A stretch of DNA of 64,000 nucleotides, from positions 50,319,143 through 50,383,142 of the forward strand of contig OY757026.1 in NCBI GenBank assembly GCA_963580285.1. The letters run 5' to 3'. The notes beneath the pieces are model-generated. The model searched no databases. It saw only the letters and a program-made list of their open reading frames with translations, and had not been told where the DNA came from. The DNA comes from Lucinisca nassula (taxonomy: Eukaryota; Mollusca; Bivalvia; Lucinida; Lucinidae). The translations under genes were made by a program, and so were the position numbers. Position 1 is the stretch's first letter. Every line of letters begins with the position of its first letter. Shown here in pieces: positions 45,390 to 56,066 of the stretch.

Positions 45390-47566
45390 AAACACTATGC
45401 CCCCAACCATATGCTTGTCCATAAATGCCCAAATTTTCAAAAGGCCATTATCGCAAAAAAAAAATTCAGATTTTTTTTTCAAATGTTAATCAGGCAATAT
45501 ACTAGTCATTCCAAATCAGCCTGTCAAGTTTTTAGGCAACCATTTAAATAGTTTTTTAAATATCTTGCAAAAAGAAAGAAACACAATTAAATGACCTGAA
45601 AATGCAAAGGGCAATCACTCCAACAAAATTTCATTAAACTGGTTGAAAATTTAATCAGGTAATCTCCTCCTCAGCCCAAATCAGTATACCAAATTTCAAG
45701 GCTTTAGCTCAAATACTTTTTGAGATATCTTGCTAACGAGATATCGATGTTATTTAATTAACAAGAGCACCGCAAGCGGGTGCCAACGCTCGTCTGCAGT
45801 TTCTTTTAGAAAAAAAAAGTTCTTAGTCAAATCAAATTGCAAGATGGAGTTATAAAACTTGTAGGGAATGTAGCTCTTGTGATGGTGAGTATGTGTATGA
45901 AGTTTCATGAAGGTAGGCCAAATACTTTTGGAAATATGGTCAAGGTTAAGTTTTTTGGTTAATTTTTCGAAAAATAGGTCAAAGTTCAAAGGTCAAGGTC
46001 ACAGGTCAAAAAGCGTGGTACGACTGAAAAGGTCTTGTCCCAAGGAACATTCATGTGAAGTTGGAAGGCTCTGTTGTGAATAGTATTGAAATAAGAGACA
46101 AAAACAATTTTAAAAAAACGGAGAGAAAAGGGGAGATAATTCAATCAAATTGCAAGATGGAGTTATAAAACTTGTAGGGAATGTAGCTCTTGTGATGGTG
46201 AGTATGTGTATGAAGTTTCATGAAGGTAGGCCAAATACTTTTGGAAATATGGTCAAGGTTAAGGTTTTCGGTTAAATTTTCGAAAAATAGGTCAAAGTTC
46301 AAAGGTCAAGGTCACAGATCAAAAAGTGTGGTATCACTGAAAAGGTCTTGTCCCAAGGAACATTCATGTGAAGTTTGAAGGCTCTGTTGTGAATAGTATT
46401 AAAATGAGAGCAAAAAATGTGTTTCAGAAAAAAATTGGAAAAGGGGAGATAATTCAGCCAAAATCAACAATGTTGTTATGGTCCTTGGTCAAAATGTAGC
46501 TCTTGTGATGTTGAGTGTGTGTATGAAGTTTCATGAGGCTAGGTCTAATACTTTTTAAGTTATAGCCAAGGTTAAGTTTTTTTGGAACGACGCAGGACGG
46601 CGCAAGACGACGCAGGACGACTACGCAGACGCCGGAGTGATGACAATAGCTCGAAAGTTTTTTTTCAAAAAACAGACGAGCTAAAAAGGAAACAAGGCGA
46701 AAAGGGGAGATAAGTCAGATAAGAAAAAAATACAGGTCCACTATTTTTTCATGAGGAAACCATAAATGAAATTTCAAAACACTAGCATACATAGTTCTTA
46801 AGTAATACTATGCACAGGAAATCAAAACAATTAAATGGCCAGAAATTGTAAAAGGCCATAACTCTAACAAAATTTCATTGAATTGGTTGAAAATTTAATC
46901 AGGTAATCTCCTCCTTAGTCCAAATCAGTATACCAAATATCAAGGCTCTAGCTCAACTACTTTTTGAGATATCTTGCTAACAAGATTTCTATGTTATTTA
47001 ATTAAAGGGGAAATAACTCAAAAAGGGGAGATAATTCAGAAAAGAAAAAAATATGGGTCAACTATTTTTTCATGAGAAATCCATATATGAAATTTCAAAA
47101 CACTAGCATACATGATTATAAAGTTATGCTATGCACCAGAAAGCAACACAATTAAATGGCCAGAAATTGCAAAGGGTCATAACTCTAACAAAATTTCATT
47201 ACATTTGTTGAAAATTTAATCAGGTGATCTCCTCTTCGGTCCCAATCAGTATACCAAATATCAAGGCTCTGGCTCAAATACTTTTGAGATATCTTGCTAA
47301 CGAGATTTCTATGTTATTTAATTAAAGGGGAAATAACTCAAAAAGGGGAGATAATTCGGAAAAGAAAAAAAAATACGGGTCACTTATTTTTTCATGAGGA
47401 ATCCATAGATGAAATTTCAAAACCCTGGGATACATGGTTATAAAGTTATGCTATGCACAAGAAAGTGTGACGAACGTACGAACCAATGAACGAACAAACG
47501 AACGAATGAACAGACAAGCCAGAAGCAATATGCCCCCCAACTTTGAAAAAGTTGGGGGCATAATAA
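45390..47566 (+). mobile_element. HINE-like element with ~316-bp core, split by a second HINE
   Basis: It starts AAACACTATGCCCCCAACCA and ends ACTTTGAAAAAGTTGGGGGCATAATA, so GCCCCCAAC is inverted at the ends and the 3' end is a hairpin preceded by an ACGAACGAA-type microsatellite. Core repeats spaced ~316 bp (AGGGGAAATAACTCAAAAAG, CTATTTTTTCATGAG). A complete different element (45755-46685) is nested within it. Confidence 0.78.
45755..46685 (+). mobile_element. HINE-like element (AACAAGAGCACCGCAAGCGG ... AGACGAGCTAAAA)
   Basis: Ends show inverted GCTCGTCT / AGACGAGC. Core repeats spaced 312 bp (GCAAGATGGAGTTATAAAAC at 45838 and 46150, a third partial at about 46460) include GGTCAAAGTTCAAAGGTCAA. 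An ACGACGCAGGACGACTACGC tract precedes the end. Confidence 0.82.
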
Positions 47567-48002
47567 AATTCATTCCCATATTACTACCCATTTTGTTTAA
47601 GCTGCAACATTCGATTCCAGGCACTGCTGTCATATGTTACTTTTCAATGTAAAGATCAATGATGCGAATAGCGATCTGAAATATTTTGACAATCAAAGGG
47701 TTCACTATACTAGATCAAGAGTACATCATGACCACTGATTGGTTGATGTATCATAAACAGCAACAAAAAATATTGTGTCATGTTGAAATTTACATCAGGC
47801 ACTGTACTGTTTTGAGATCACAGGTGCAACGTTGACATGACTGTCAAACTCAAATGACTTGCTTTCACAGTGCTTTGTAACAAATGGAGTACATTCTTGC
47901 ATTCAAAGACAAAGAGGTAAATCAAAACCTCTGACAATTTGTAAATCAAACGTTTTAAGTTGAATGAAGGGGATGTTGCAGCTGAAACAAAACGGGTAGA
48001 AA

Positions 48003-48062
48003 AGTCATCATCATTATCATCATCCATCATCATCATCCATCATCATTATCATCATCATCAAA
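48003..48062 (-). repeat. (GAT)n microsatellite, tail of a LINE fragment
   Basis: ATCATC repeats on the plus strand directly abut the 3' end of the LINE-derived frame (minus strand), as expected for a non-LTR element with a simple-repeat tail. Confidence 0.8.
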
Positions 48063-48245
48063 GTTTCTATTAACGTGCAGGAACAGGGGCAACCTCCACA
48101 TAAGTGTGCCAACTTCCAGGTAGCTGACTTGCTGCACGCATCGAAGATCTCACACCAGATCTCCAGGTATGTCTTTCATGAGGGTCTAAAACTGATAGCT
48201 TCCACTCTCTGCAATCTCTCTCTATCAGCTGCTTCCAAGTCCAAT
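48063..48245 (-). pseudogene. 3' fragment of a non-LTR retrotransposon polyprotein
   Basis: The minus strand encodes WKQLIERDCREWKLSVLDPH, ERHTWRSGVRSSMRAASQLP and GSWHTYVEVAPVPAR followed by a stop. The REWKL..(5-7)..TWRSGVRSxMRAASQLPG pattern is, as I recall, the C-terminal end of reverse transcriptase polyproteins from mollusc non-LTR retrotransposons. The 5' end is truncated, as usual for LINE copies, and starts about 20 bp inside the intron after SLC15 exon b. Confidence 0.6.
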
Positions 48246-48263
48246 GTACAAAGTAATTCATAC

Positions 48264-48353
48264 CTGTTGATCACTGAGAGCCCAGAACAGTGGAAGTGGA
48301 AGAAACATTAATAACACCTTGAGTAATAGCCGAACATCTTCTATAAAATCAGC
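48264..48353 (-). CDS. SLC15-like exon b: TM7
   Basis: Acceptor TTTATTTTTTCCAG, then GCTGATTTTATAG, ending GATCAACAG before gtatga. 30 codons in phase 0: ADFIEDVRLLLKVLLMFLPL, PLFWALSDQQ. It matches RVLFLYIPLPMFWALFDQQ of PepT, with Ser in place of the usual Phe before DQQ. The next exon upstream is 14.75 kb away, and that intron holds the large transposon. Confidence 0.95.
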
Positions 48354-49502
48354 CTGGAAAAAATAAATTCATGAATTCGTTTATGAGACAGGGTGCAGAC
48401 AATCTATTTATCACCCAAACTGGACAAGTCAGGGAGCCTGAGGGGTTTAGAGGGGTGTTTGTTTCATGGACCTGTTAACATGATATTGTCAAGGACCTTT
48501 CTATCGAAAATTTGTAAGTAAACTAAAACCTTTTTGCTAAAATTATTGTTGGGGTCCAAAGCAGAAACTGTGGACAACCAGGTTATATTCAAACAAAAAT
48601 GAATAGATAATACAAAAATAGAGTTTATTTGGTGTTTTGATCGATTATGGTGATGTAATTCACAAGTGTTCTCCAAGGCTTCAGAGTAAAAAATGAGTGA
48701 GCGATAGCGAGCGAGTTTTTTGCACGAAAGCATTAGAACATGTGTGAATTATTTCTCGGTAATCAATAAAAATAACAAAATAAACTATTATTACATTTCC
48801 ATTCATGTTTTACCTTTGAATTTTCAAATTCAACCATTCTGATTTCCAACCAAAATAGTTCCAGTCAGGGCATGGATTTCATTTCAATACAAAAATCGTC
48901 CTGTGCTTGAAAAACAGATTCAACTATGTCATGAAAGTAGAACTGTATTATCAAGAAAATCATACTTCATCTTCGTGTTGCAGGTCCTTCCTCAAAAACG
49001 TCAAATGGACCCCGAAAATTGAAGTCTGATTTCTATGATTTTATCAGATTTTCAGCCAAAGGTCAACTATTGTTATTGTTGTTACCAACGACGTCAGCAT
49101 CGTGGCCTAGCACTTATGACATCAAAACGTTCGAAATGAAATAATTCACTCAGTGATAATTCACTGAGAAATCTGAGTAAATCACTACTGAAAATGTAAT
49201 AAACATGACCATTTATGGTAATTTTTCTGTATAATCTTTACATGTTTGGCACCCCTTTAAACTGTTGCCATAAAAATCCTAAAAAATTTGAACACCTTGA
49301 AGACTTGCTGTGTTTCTCCTAAAACTTTAACAAATTTGTTTCACATTCAAGCAAGAAGTCCACAAAAAGTGCAGATGGAATGGCAAATAGTGTAGACCCT
49401 GATCAGACTGCTCCTTCAGGAGCAGTCTGATCAGGTCTACACTGTTTGCTTTGGGCTGTCTGTCCCAATACTAAGGATCATTACAGTATATCAAAACCTA
49501 CT

Positions 49503-49522
49503 GTAGCGAGGGCAAGAGATTT
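49503..49522 (+). repeat. Left terminal inverted repeat (20 bp)
   Basis: GTAGCGAGGGCAAGAGATTT. Identical in inverted orientation to 61912-61931. Beyond position 20 the arms diverge (CCAATAATGG versus TTTAAATAAT). Confidence 0.95.
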
Positions 49523-49840
49523 CCAATAATGGCGGACGTATCTGGCGCCGTTGTTTAGTGACCTAGTTTAAATTTCTTTTCTCAGCAATGTGAACGATTC
49601 AATCAATTATTGCAATTGTATTCTTCCAGCTGAGGAATAATTTTAACTGGCTGTTGAAAAAAAAAAACGAAAGAGTATATTTTATTGATGATTATTGAAG
49701 CGTGAAAAGAGGTAGTCCGACGCGAATTTTGACAGTTCTTTGTTTTGACAGTCGCCATTTTGAGACGGGTCAGGTGATTTACTTGGATCATGTGATGTAT
49801 ACGTCATAGAAATGTGCGGTCTTTTTTGCTCATTTTCAAG
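49523..49840 (+). promoter_or_regulatory. Putative promoter/5' UTR of the transposon gene
   Basis: 318 bp from the TIR to the ATG. It contains CCAAT (49523), YY1-like sites (AATAATGGCGGAC at 49526 and the reverse-strand AAAATGGCGAC at about 49750), a CRE-like TACGTCAT at 49800 and a pyrimidine stretch CTTTTTTGCTCATTTTC just before the ATG. No convincing TATA box sits at a fixed spacing. A second YY1-like AATATGGCGGCG lies in intron 1 at 50107. Transcription start is inferred. Confidence 0.5.
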
Positions 49841-49863
49841 ATGGAAGGCGCGGGAATCAAAGA
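49841..49863 (+). CDS. Transposon gene exon 1 (start codon)
   Basis: ATGGAAGGCGCGGGAATCAA-AGA followed by gtgagt, a perfect donor. It encodes MEGAGIK plus two bases that complete Glu with the first base of exon 2. The context TTCAAGATGG is a good Kozak match. It was chosen as the start because it is the only upstream ATG exon whose phase fits exon 2. Confidence 0.78.
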
Positions 49864-50856
49864 GTGAGTTTTCTGTAATTTTATGATGAAAAATCACTAT
49901 TTTACAGCCCTTTGAACTTATGCAAAGTCCAGGAGAATATTTTTGAAGGAAGGAGGCTCCCTCACTATATGTTCACTATGTTTTTTGTAAACAACAGTCA
50001 TTTTTCAGCCTAAATTCGATGGTTATTTCTAAATTTGATGTAGCGCAAGGGCGCGCAAAATAAATTTCCAGCCGCACGGTTTCAGATTTTTTGCCGATTT
50101 TCTTCAATATGGCGGCGTCAGTGGATCATATGTCAGAGGAAATTCATACCATAGCGCCCGTTTCTGACTTTGCCTTTTATTTTTTAGCTTTCTTCACATG
50201 TAAATATTTGTGTGGTTTTACTGACATCTTAATCATGTTCATGTTTAAGAAAGATAAATAAATAGAAAATAATAACAGAATCTACAATATTTTGAGAGAG
50301 GTGTTATAGTAAAAATGAACCAGACAAATTGTCCGGCTACACTTGTGCAAAAGTTCTATCATTCAGATTTCATGGTACAATATATCTAAGCTGTAAATTT
50401 TGAATGTTCATACATCACACACATTTTGGCTTTGCTTTAGCTCAGTTCAAGGTGACAATTGTCATCACAATCTAGCAAAGGTGGTGAGGAGATGAGTCCT
50501 GACAGTGGTTGTGAATAATATCCATGTTTGAAAAGATGTTTAAATGGCATTCGTGTCACGCTTTCATTCTATTTTAATACACTTAAAACCAAGTAAACCT
50601 ATTCCAACTGATGCAAACAACCTAAAGGAAAGGATACGTTAACACCTGATACACTGACAATGGGATTGAACACAGGATCAGGACCTGTAGTGGTAAAATT
50701 CAGTTGGATAACCACTCTGCTACCCTTATAATGATGTTCCAATTATTTTGTATATGATGTGAAACCTGTTCAGATCTTTCTTACTGCAACCTATTAAATA
50801 AAATGCAAGACAGTTATGCATTTTATAGTCAGTTGTATTTAAAATTGTCTGCTCAG

Positions 50857-50982
50857 GTCACAGGAAGAGCCAACGTATGGTGAAAATTCCAAGTGTCGTT
50901 GTGGAGCAAGTGCGTTTCATCCCTGGGCTCCTGGGTCTCAGTGTTGTGGCAGTCCATCAGAATCAGAAGCGAATTATCCAAG
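50857..50982 (+). CDS. Transposon gene exon 2 (Cys-rich motif)
   Basis: Acceptor AAATTGTCTGCTCAG, then 126 bases, donor gtgcag. Encodes SQEEPTYGENSKCRCGASAF, HPWAPGSQCCGSPSESEANY, P. CxC, a His and a CC pair in 17 residues could bind zinc. Its phases (1 in, 2 out) fit exons 1 and 3 exactly. Confidence 0.82.
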
Positions 50983-51404
50983 GTGCAGTTAAAAGTTTTC
51001 ATATATAAAGTCGTAGGCCTGTCATTATGCCCATGAAAATATGGCATTTCTTAATGATTCTAAAAGTAACATTTTTTGTATGGAAAAATGTGATATTTTA
51101 TTTTCTCCTTTACGCTCAAGACAAAGATGGTTGGGGCTCGTTAGAGCTGCCTTTATAAAGTGACTCTAGTGAGCAGCAAAAATTGATGGTTGAACCATCA
51201 AGTAAGAAAATTTAAGTTATAACCCTTTATTCCAAACTTTTCTCTTAATAAAGTTTGGTTTATCTGTATCTGTCTGTATCTGTATAAGTACGTTGCAGGG
51301 CCAATTCTGGCATAGGCGCAACAGAGTTGGATTAGGTCGCCTAGTCGCGACTGGAGAGAGCCTTCTTAAAGCCCTCTACCTTTTCTGCGAGGTTTAATCA
51401 TGAA

Positions 51405-51600
51405 AACACCTATATAATATTGACCCCCTTAAACCCCACTTTCATATAGTAAAACAGGGGTACACATTTTTTTTATTATTTCTGCTCAAAAATATAGATT
51501 GTGGGTACTGGTTAGAATTGCTTCATTGTGGCAGTTCTAAAGAGTACCCACAATCTGTGTTTTAAGCTAAAATATGAAACATATCAGAATCTTTTATCTG
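51405..51600. mobile_element. MITE family G copy inside transposon intron 2
   Basis: CCCCACTTTCATATAGTAAAAC..GTGGGTACTGGTTAGAATTG / CAGTTCTAAAGAGTACCCAC hairpin. A shorter diverged hairpin of the same type is at 51117-51212. Confidence 0.8.
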
Positions 51601-51869
51601 AAAATTTTCATTCTTTTTGGAGATAAAATGTCCATTATATGTGAATAATTATGTTATCATAATGTAAAGAGGTCCCCATGGCATTGACATGATTGCTGTA
51701 AGCTTTTAAAACGAATTCTGATTTATTTCATTTTGGGGGGGGGGGGGGATAGTGAAACCTATTTTTCTTACTGATTTAAAACCCTGTCAAATTCAAATTA
51801 TTATAACCAGAAACTTAGGAATGTGTGTGTGTGCTGAATTGCTAATAGCAGTGCTTTAGCAATACTAAT

Positions 51870-52092
51870 AGCAATGTTTAACCTTTAACCTGCTGAATAT
51901 TCAATTAAGCCACACCCATTTCTGACTTTGAACCAATCAGATTACTTGATGCAGTTTATTTCTACATATTTATAAACTGAATGTCAAACAGTGTAGATCC
52001 TGATCAGATGGCTTCTTCAGAAGCCATCTGATCTGGATCTACACTGTTTGAAAAGATAGGGCTTGTCGCCAACAGCAGGCTAAAGGTTAAGC
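51870..52092. mobile_element. TTAA-bounded MITE with hairpin, inside transposon intron 2
   Basis: TTAACCTTTAACCTGCTGAA .. CAGCAGGCTAAAGGTTAA ends, and a GTAGATCCTGATCAGATGGC / GCCATCTGATCTGGATCTAC hairpin. Copies at 59375-59590 (inverted) and 60127-60345, all in this transposon's introns, and a partial at 17955-18050. Confidence 0.8.
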
Positions 52093-52528
52093 ACTACTAA
52101 CACCAGTGCTAAATTATCTCAATAGTATCTAATTTCCTAAATATCATTGTTAATCTTGAGCCTTCTTGAGATATTTGCTTAAGTGTGTCAGAATCCTCAG
52201 TTGGCATATAATCATATTAGGGTTTTGGATATTTAATTTCAAAATGTTAATATTTCATGAAATTAATAATTATGTTTACTTTTTTTTTTCCAACAAGCTA
52301 CCTAACCAAAAAGGGTCTTCAACATTGTTTGATTTATGATTATTTACATGCTCGTATGGGGCCAGATGCATGGTAGTGTGACTGAAACTTTCACCATGAT
52401 TGTTATAGGCTACAAGTCTAAGAAACACAAAATGCTTGGGTGAGACCTAGCTGATGCACAGGCTCCTTGAGCCTTTTCTCAAGGACTGGATTAAATCTGT
52501 TTTATCAGTTCTCATGTATAAATTTCAG

Positions 52529-52634
52529 TCAGACATCAGAGAAAGAACTACCTGAGCCTCTGGAGGTGACGGAGCAGCAGGAAGCTGTTTTCAATTTAGA
52601 TTCAGAGTGTGACTTGTTTTCATCATTATCAGAA
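52529..52634 (+). CDS. Transposon gene exon 3
   Basis: Acceptor CATGTATAAATTTCAG, 106 bases, donor gtaatt. Encodes (S)QTSEKELPEPLEVTEQQEAV, FNLDSECDLFSSLSE; acidic, low-complexity linker. It begins in phase 2 and ends in phase 0, consistent with both neighbours. Confidence 0.8.
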
Positions 52635-52664
52635 GTAATTAATATTTCTAAAGCTTTTACTTTT

Positions 52665-52895
52665 TATGCCCCGCCACCAAAAAGTGGCGGGGTATTATGT
52701 TATACCCTCCAAAATTTTGAGTGTCTGTCCGTCAGCGCATTGATCATTCATGTCCGCTCAATAACTCTGAAATCAACACATATAGAGGATCTTACACGAG
52801 TGGTCATTTCATATGATATTTGTGAAACGAGCCTTCGGCGAGTTTCATAAATATCAAAAGAAATGACCACAAGTGTAAGATTCTCTTTATCATAT
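52665..52895. repeat. HINE 3' end (minus) and an adjoining MITE hairpin
   Basis: ATGCCCCGCCACCAAAAAGTG-GCGGGGTATTAT is a terminal hairpin of a truncated HINE-like element in minus orientation. Next to it, GAGGATCTTACACGAGTGGT..CATATGATATTTGTGAAAC / GTTTCATAAATATC..ACCACAAGTGTAAGATTCTC is an inverted-repeat MITE with a second copy at 59586-59700. Confidence 0.7.
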
Positions 52896-53574
52896 GACCA
52901 CTTCAAATTGGATTTTATCGCCTTCTAATTTGACAATTTTTCTACGAAAAATGCATTGTTGACATGGACGTCGTCATGACGATACTTAATCCCGGCAAAG
53001 TGTTATTACACGTGTGGTCATACGATATTTATTACACGACGTTATCCACTGCTTATCAACGACGTCATGTGATAAATATTTTTATGAAACTTTACCAAAA
53101 TACAAAGACTTGATTTACCCGTCTGGAAAATGGATTGTCCTGTCTGAAAGGACACTGTCAGCTTCTCTGCTTCATTAATATTTAATTGGATTTGATTGGT
53201 CTAAATCCAACTGACCACAGGTTATTTGATCATGCTTTTTTAACCTGATGTTTATCACTGGGGCATTTTAATGCTGAACCTTCAAGTGAAAGGACTTACT
53301 TTGAACTCAGACGTGTGCTTTTGCTGCATGCAAATGTTTCATAAAGTGTTTGGCACCAGTAGATGGGAGTGTATTTTGTGATAATTCAGGGATATTTTTT
53401 CTCCATAAAAAGGTATGTTGTGGGTACTCATTTGAACTGCCTCATCCCACAAAACATGTTGTGGGTACTCGTTGGACTTGCCTAGATGAGGCGGTTCTAG
53501 CGAGTACCTACAATTTGATTTTATGGAGAATTGGAGAAACTTAAGCAGTCTGATCAGGGTCTGCACTGATTCGG

Positions 53575-54140
53575 CAAAAGCTATTTTAAATGTGGGTACT
53601 CATTCAAATAACCTTGTCGAGGCTATTTGAATGAATACCCACAATGTTTATTTTGTCAAGCAGAGCTAGAAGCCCCTTCCCATTTTAAGATCAGAAGGAG
53701 CAGTCTGATCAAGGTCTGCACTGTTTGCAATTAAGTAAAAGCTATTTTAAATGAGGGTACTCATTCGAATAACCTTGGTGAGGCTATTTGAATGAATACC
53801 CACAATGAAGCCCCTTCCCATTTTAAGATCAGAAGGAGCAGTCTGATCAGGGTCTGCACTGTTTGCCATTAAGTAAAAGCTATTTTAAATGTGGGTACTC
53901 ATTCGAATAACCTTGGCGAGGCTATTGAATGAATACCCACAATGTTAATTTTGTCATGCAGAGCTAGAAGCCCCTCCCCATTTAAAGATCAGAAGGAGCA
54001 GTCTGATCAGGGTCTGCACTGTTTGCCATTAAGTAGAAGCTATTTTAAATGTGGGTACTCATTCAAATAACCTCGGCGAGGCTATTTTAAGGAATACCCA
54101 CAATGTTAATTTTGTCATGCAGAGCTAGAAGCCCCTTCCC
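53575..54140 (+). repeat. Tandem repeat of ~130-165 bp, 3.5 copies, two hairpins per unit
   Basis: Each unit has AGCTATTTTAAATGTGGGTA, the hairpin TGGGTACTCATTCAAATAAC..GAGGCTATTTGAATGAATACCCA and AGAAGGAGCAGTCTGATCAG. It ends ~160 bp before exon 4. Confidence 0.85.
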
Positions 54141-54302
54141 ATTTTCAGTGTATAAACTAAAAATAAACCCTCACTTCCAATGCATTTATATATGCATTGG
54201 AAATGAGAGTCAGTGCTGGTATTCTCTAAACTCTGCAGTAATACCTTATTGTTTGTGGGTGAACCTAAACCACAACTCTGACAGTTTCCATCTTATTATC
54301 AG

Positions 54303-54410
54303 GATCACACTTGTGCAGACTGTCAGGTGAAAGATGATATTATAAAGCAGAAAAACGAGGAGATAGCTACCCTGAAAAGAGAGTTGGAGGACTTGTACAA
54401 TTTCTTGAAG
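54303..54410 (+). CDS. Transposon gene exon 4
   Basis: Acceptor TCCATCTTATTATCAG, 108 bases, donor gtagag. 36 codons in phase 0: DHTCADCQVKDDIIKQKNEE, IATLKRELEDLYNFLK. CxxC followed by a heptad-like coiled-coil start (I..K..E...L.RE.EDL..FL). Confidence 0.85.
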
Positions 54411-54871
54411 GTAGAGTTATGCCTGCTCAATGTCTAACTTTAGCATGAATAACCACCATGTGCTAATATATTATCCACATATCACATAACATAGCATTAA
54501 GTGTCATCTTCACTAATACACTTTCAGGTTATTTATTCTTTCTTCCTACTCCCTAATCATCATTCTAACACACCTCGCCAAAATCACTGTGCAAAACAGC
54601 ACTGTTAACTTTCGGCCAAATTTTGACATATTATCTGTGACATTGATATTTTCTTGACATCAGACGATGCTACATCCAGTAATTTTAATGAAATAAAATG
54701 ACTCTGTAGAAGAGTAAAGATATGAAATATAGTCAATATGCTCTTGTGGGATACTTATTCGCATGCCAGTGTGATTGTCTGAAGAATTTTTCGAAAATCG
54801 TTTTATTGTTCTCCAATTTGTGCAATAGAGTCAAAGCATATCAGATGTAGTAGTGAATTGTTGAATCAAAA

Positions 54872-55060
54872 TAGAAGTGAAGGCAATGATCAGGAATCGA
54901 TACAATTAACCCACAGCTCCTATCAGTGACACCAATGGGAAAGAAACACAAACATGAAATAACTAGACTCTAAAGTGGAAAGCCAAAAGGACAGTTACTT
55001 TCCCACAAAATGGCCAATTAGCTATCCAAAATGAAATAATGTAAGCAATACACACACAAT
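54872..55060 (-). mobile_element. Family L fragment in transposon intron 4
   Basis: GAAGTGAAGGCAATGATCAGGAATCGATAC...CCAATTAGCTATCCAAAATG, reverse complement of the end shared by the other L copies. Confidence 0.7.
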
Positions 55061-55328
55061 CTATGCTGTGCTTTGTCTCAGTTCTAATGTGGTTTTAGTA
55101 AAAAAGAAGAGACAAAAAAAAAAATTAACTAAGCAATTGAGGTAGCAGAATAACAGGTGGTTTTACTAGTAGTTTTAGTAACAGTAGTTGTGCTGTTTGT
55201 GCTAATAGTGACTATCTAAATCCTGCTTATTTGTCTTGTTTTCCTTCATATAAATTAATCATATTTTGCTTGCTAGAGTAGATTTTCTGTTTAAATCCTG
55301 TGCTTGCTTGTCTTGATTTTCTTACCAG

Positions 55329-55380
55329 GGACAGAGACTAACAGGAGACAATTGCCCATGTGCCCTTAATTTCAGGCTGG
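55329..55380 (+). CDS. Possible transposon gene exon 5 (52 bases)
   Basis: Acceptor TGATTTTCTTACCAG and a weak donor (CTGG-gtttgg). Encodes GQRLTGDNCPCALNFRL plus one base. Its length (1 mod 3) is what is needed to put exon 6 in its long open frame. The case is uncertain: the sequence before this acceptor (TTGCTTGCTAGAGTAGATTTT) is duplicated before the exon 6 acceptor (TTTGCATGCTAGAGTAGATTTT, 56463), so this may be a remnant of a local duplication. Confidence 0.4.
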
Positions 55381-55407
55381 GTTTGGGAGAAAATGCCTAT
55401 TACCTTT

Positions 55408-56066
55408 ATTATACCCGCTTTTTCAAAGAAAAATCGGGTATATTGTTTTCGTACCACAGTTCGATCCGGCGTCAGTCCGTCTGTCCGTCCGTCTGTCTGT
55501 CCGTCCGTCACGTTTCTTGTGATTGGATCTCCTCTGCAACCACTGAAGTTACACTTTCGAAACTTAGCATGTGGATAGTACATGGAATGTAGATGGCAGT
55601 GGGCAACTTTTTTGTGACCTTGACCTCAACATGACCCCAAGGTCAAAGGTCAAAAATTATGATTTGCCATATCTCCTAAACTATTGGAGTTACACTTCTG
55701 AAACTTTGCTTATTGGATGGCCCTTGGAATATAGAATATGTTGGGCTACTTTTGGTGTGACCTCGACCCCAAGGTCAAAGGTCAAAAAGTATGACTTTGC
55801 CATATCTTCTAAACTATTGGGAGTTACACTTCTGAAACTTGGTTATTGGATGGCTGTTGGAATATAGAATAAATTGGGATGCTTTAGGTGGACTTCAACA
55901 TAACCCCAAGGTCAAAGGTCAAAAAGTATGACTGCCATATCTTACACTTCTGAAACTTTGCTTATCAGTTAGAATGTTCTTTGCAACTTTTTTTAACTTA
56001 CATGTAGTTTTGGCTAGCTAATACATAGTCATTAGTGTTATTAATAGAAAAAGCGGGTATTTGCGA
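55408..56066 (-). mobile_element. HINE-like element with ACCCGCTTTTTC end, minus orientation
   Basis: The left boundary TTATTATACCCGCTTTTTCA and right boundary GAAAAAGCGGGTATTTGCGA are inverted. Next to the left boundary lies a GTCCGTCTGTCCGTCC microsatellite. Core repeats of ~130 bp follow with GTTACACTTCTGAAACTTTG and AAGGTCAAAGGTCAAAAAGT. Read on the minus strand it has the same plan as the other HINE-like elements. Confidence 0.75.

Noticed and set aside
53339..53566. Short frames around 53.3-53.6 kb as extra exons of the transposon gene
   Set aside because: They lie in G-type hairpin repeats; exons 3 and 4 already join in phase without them.
55338..55583. 81-codon minus-strand frame overlapping the candidate exon 5
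   Set aside because: It reads through the HINE microsatellite (TDGQTDGRTDG) and has no other support.
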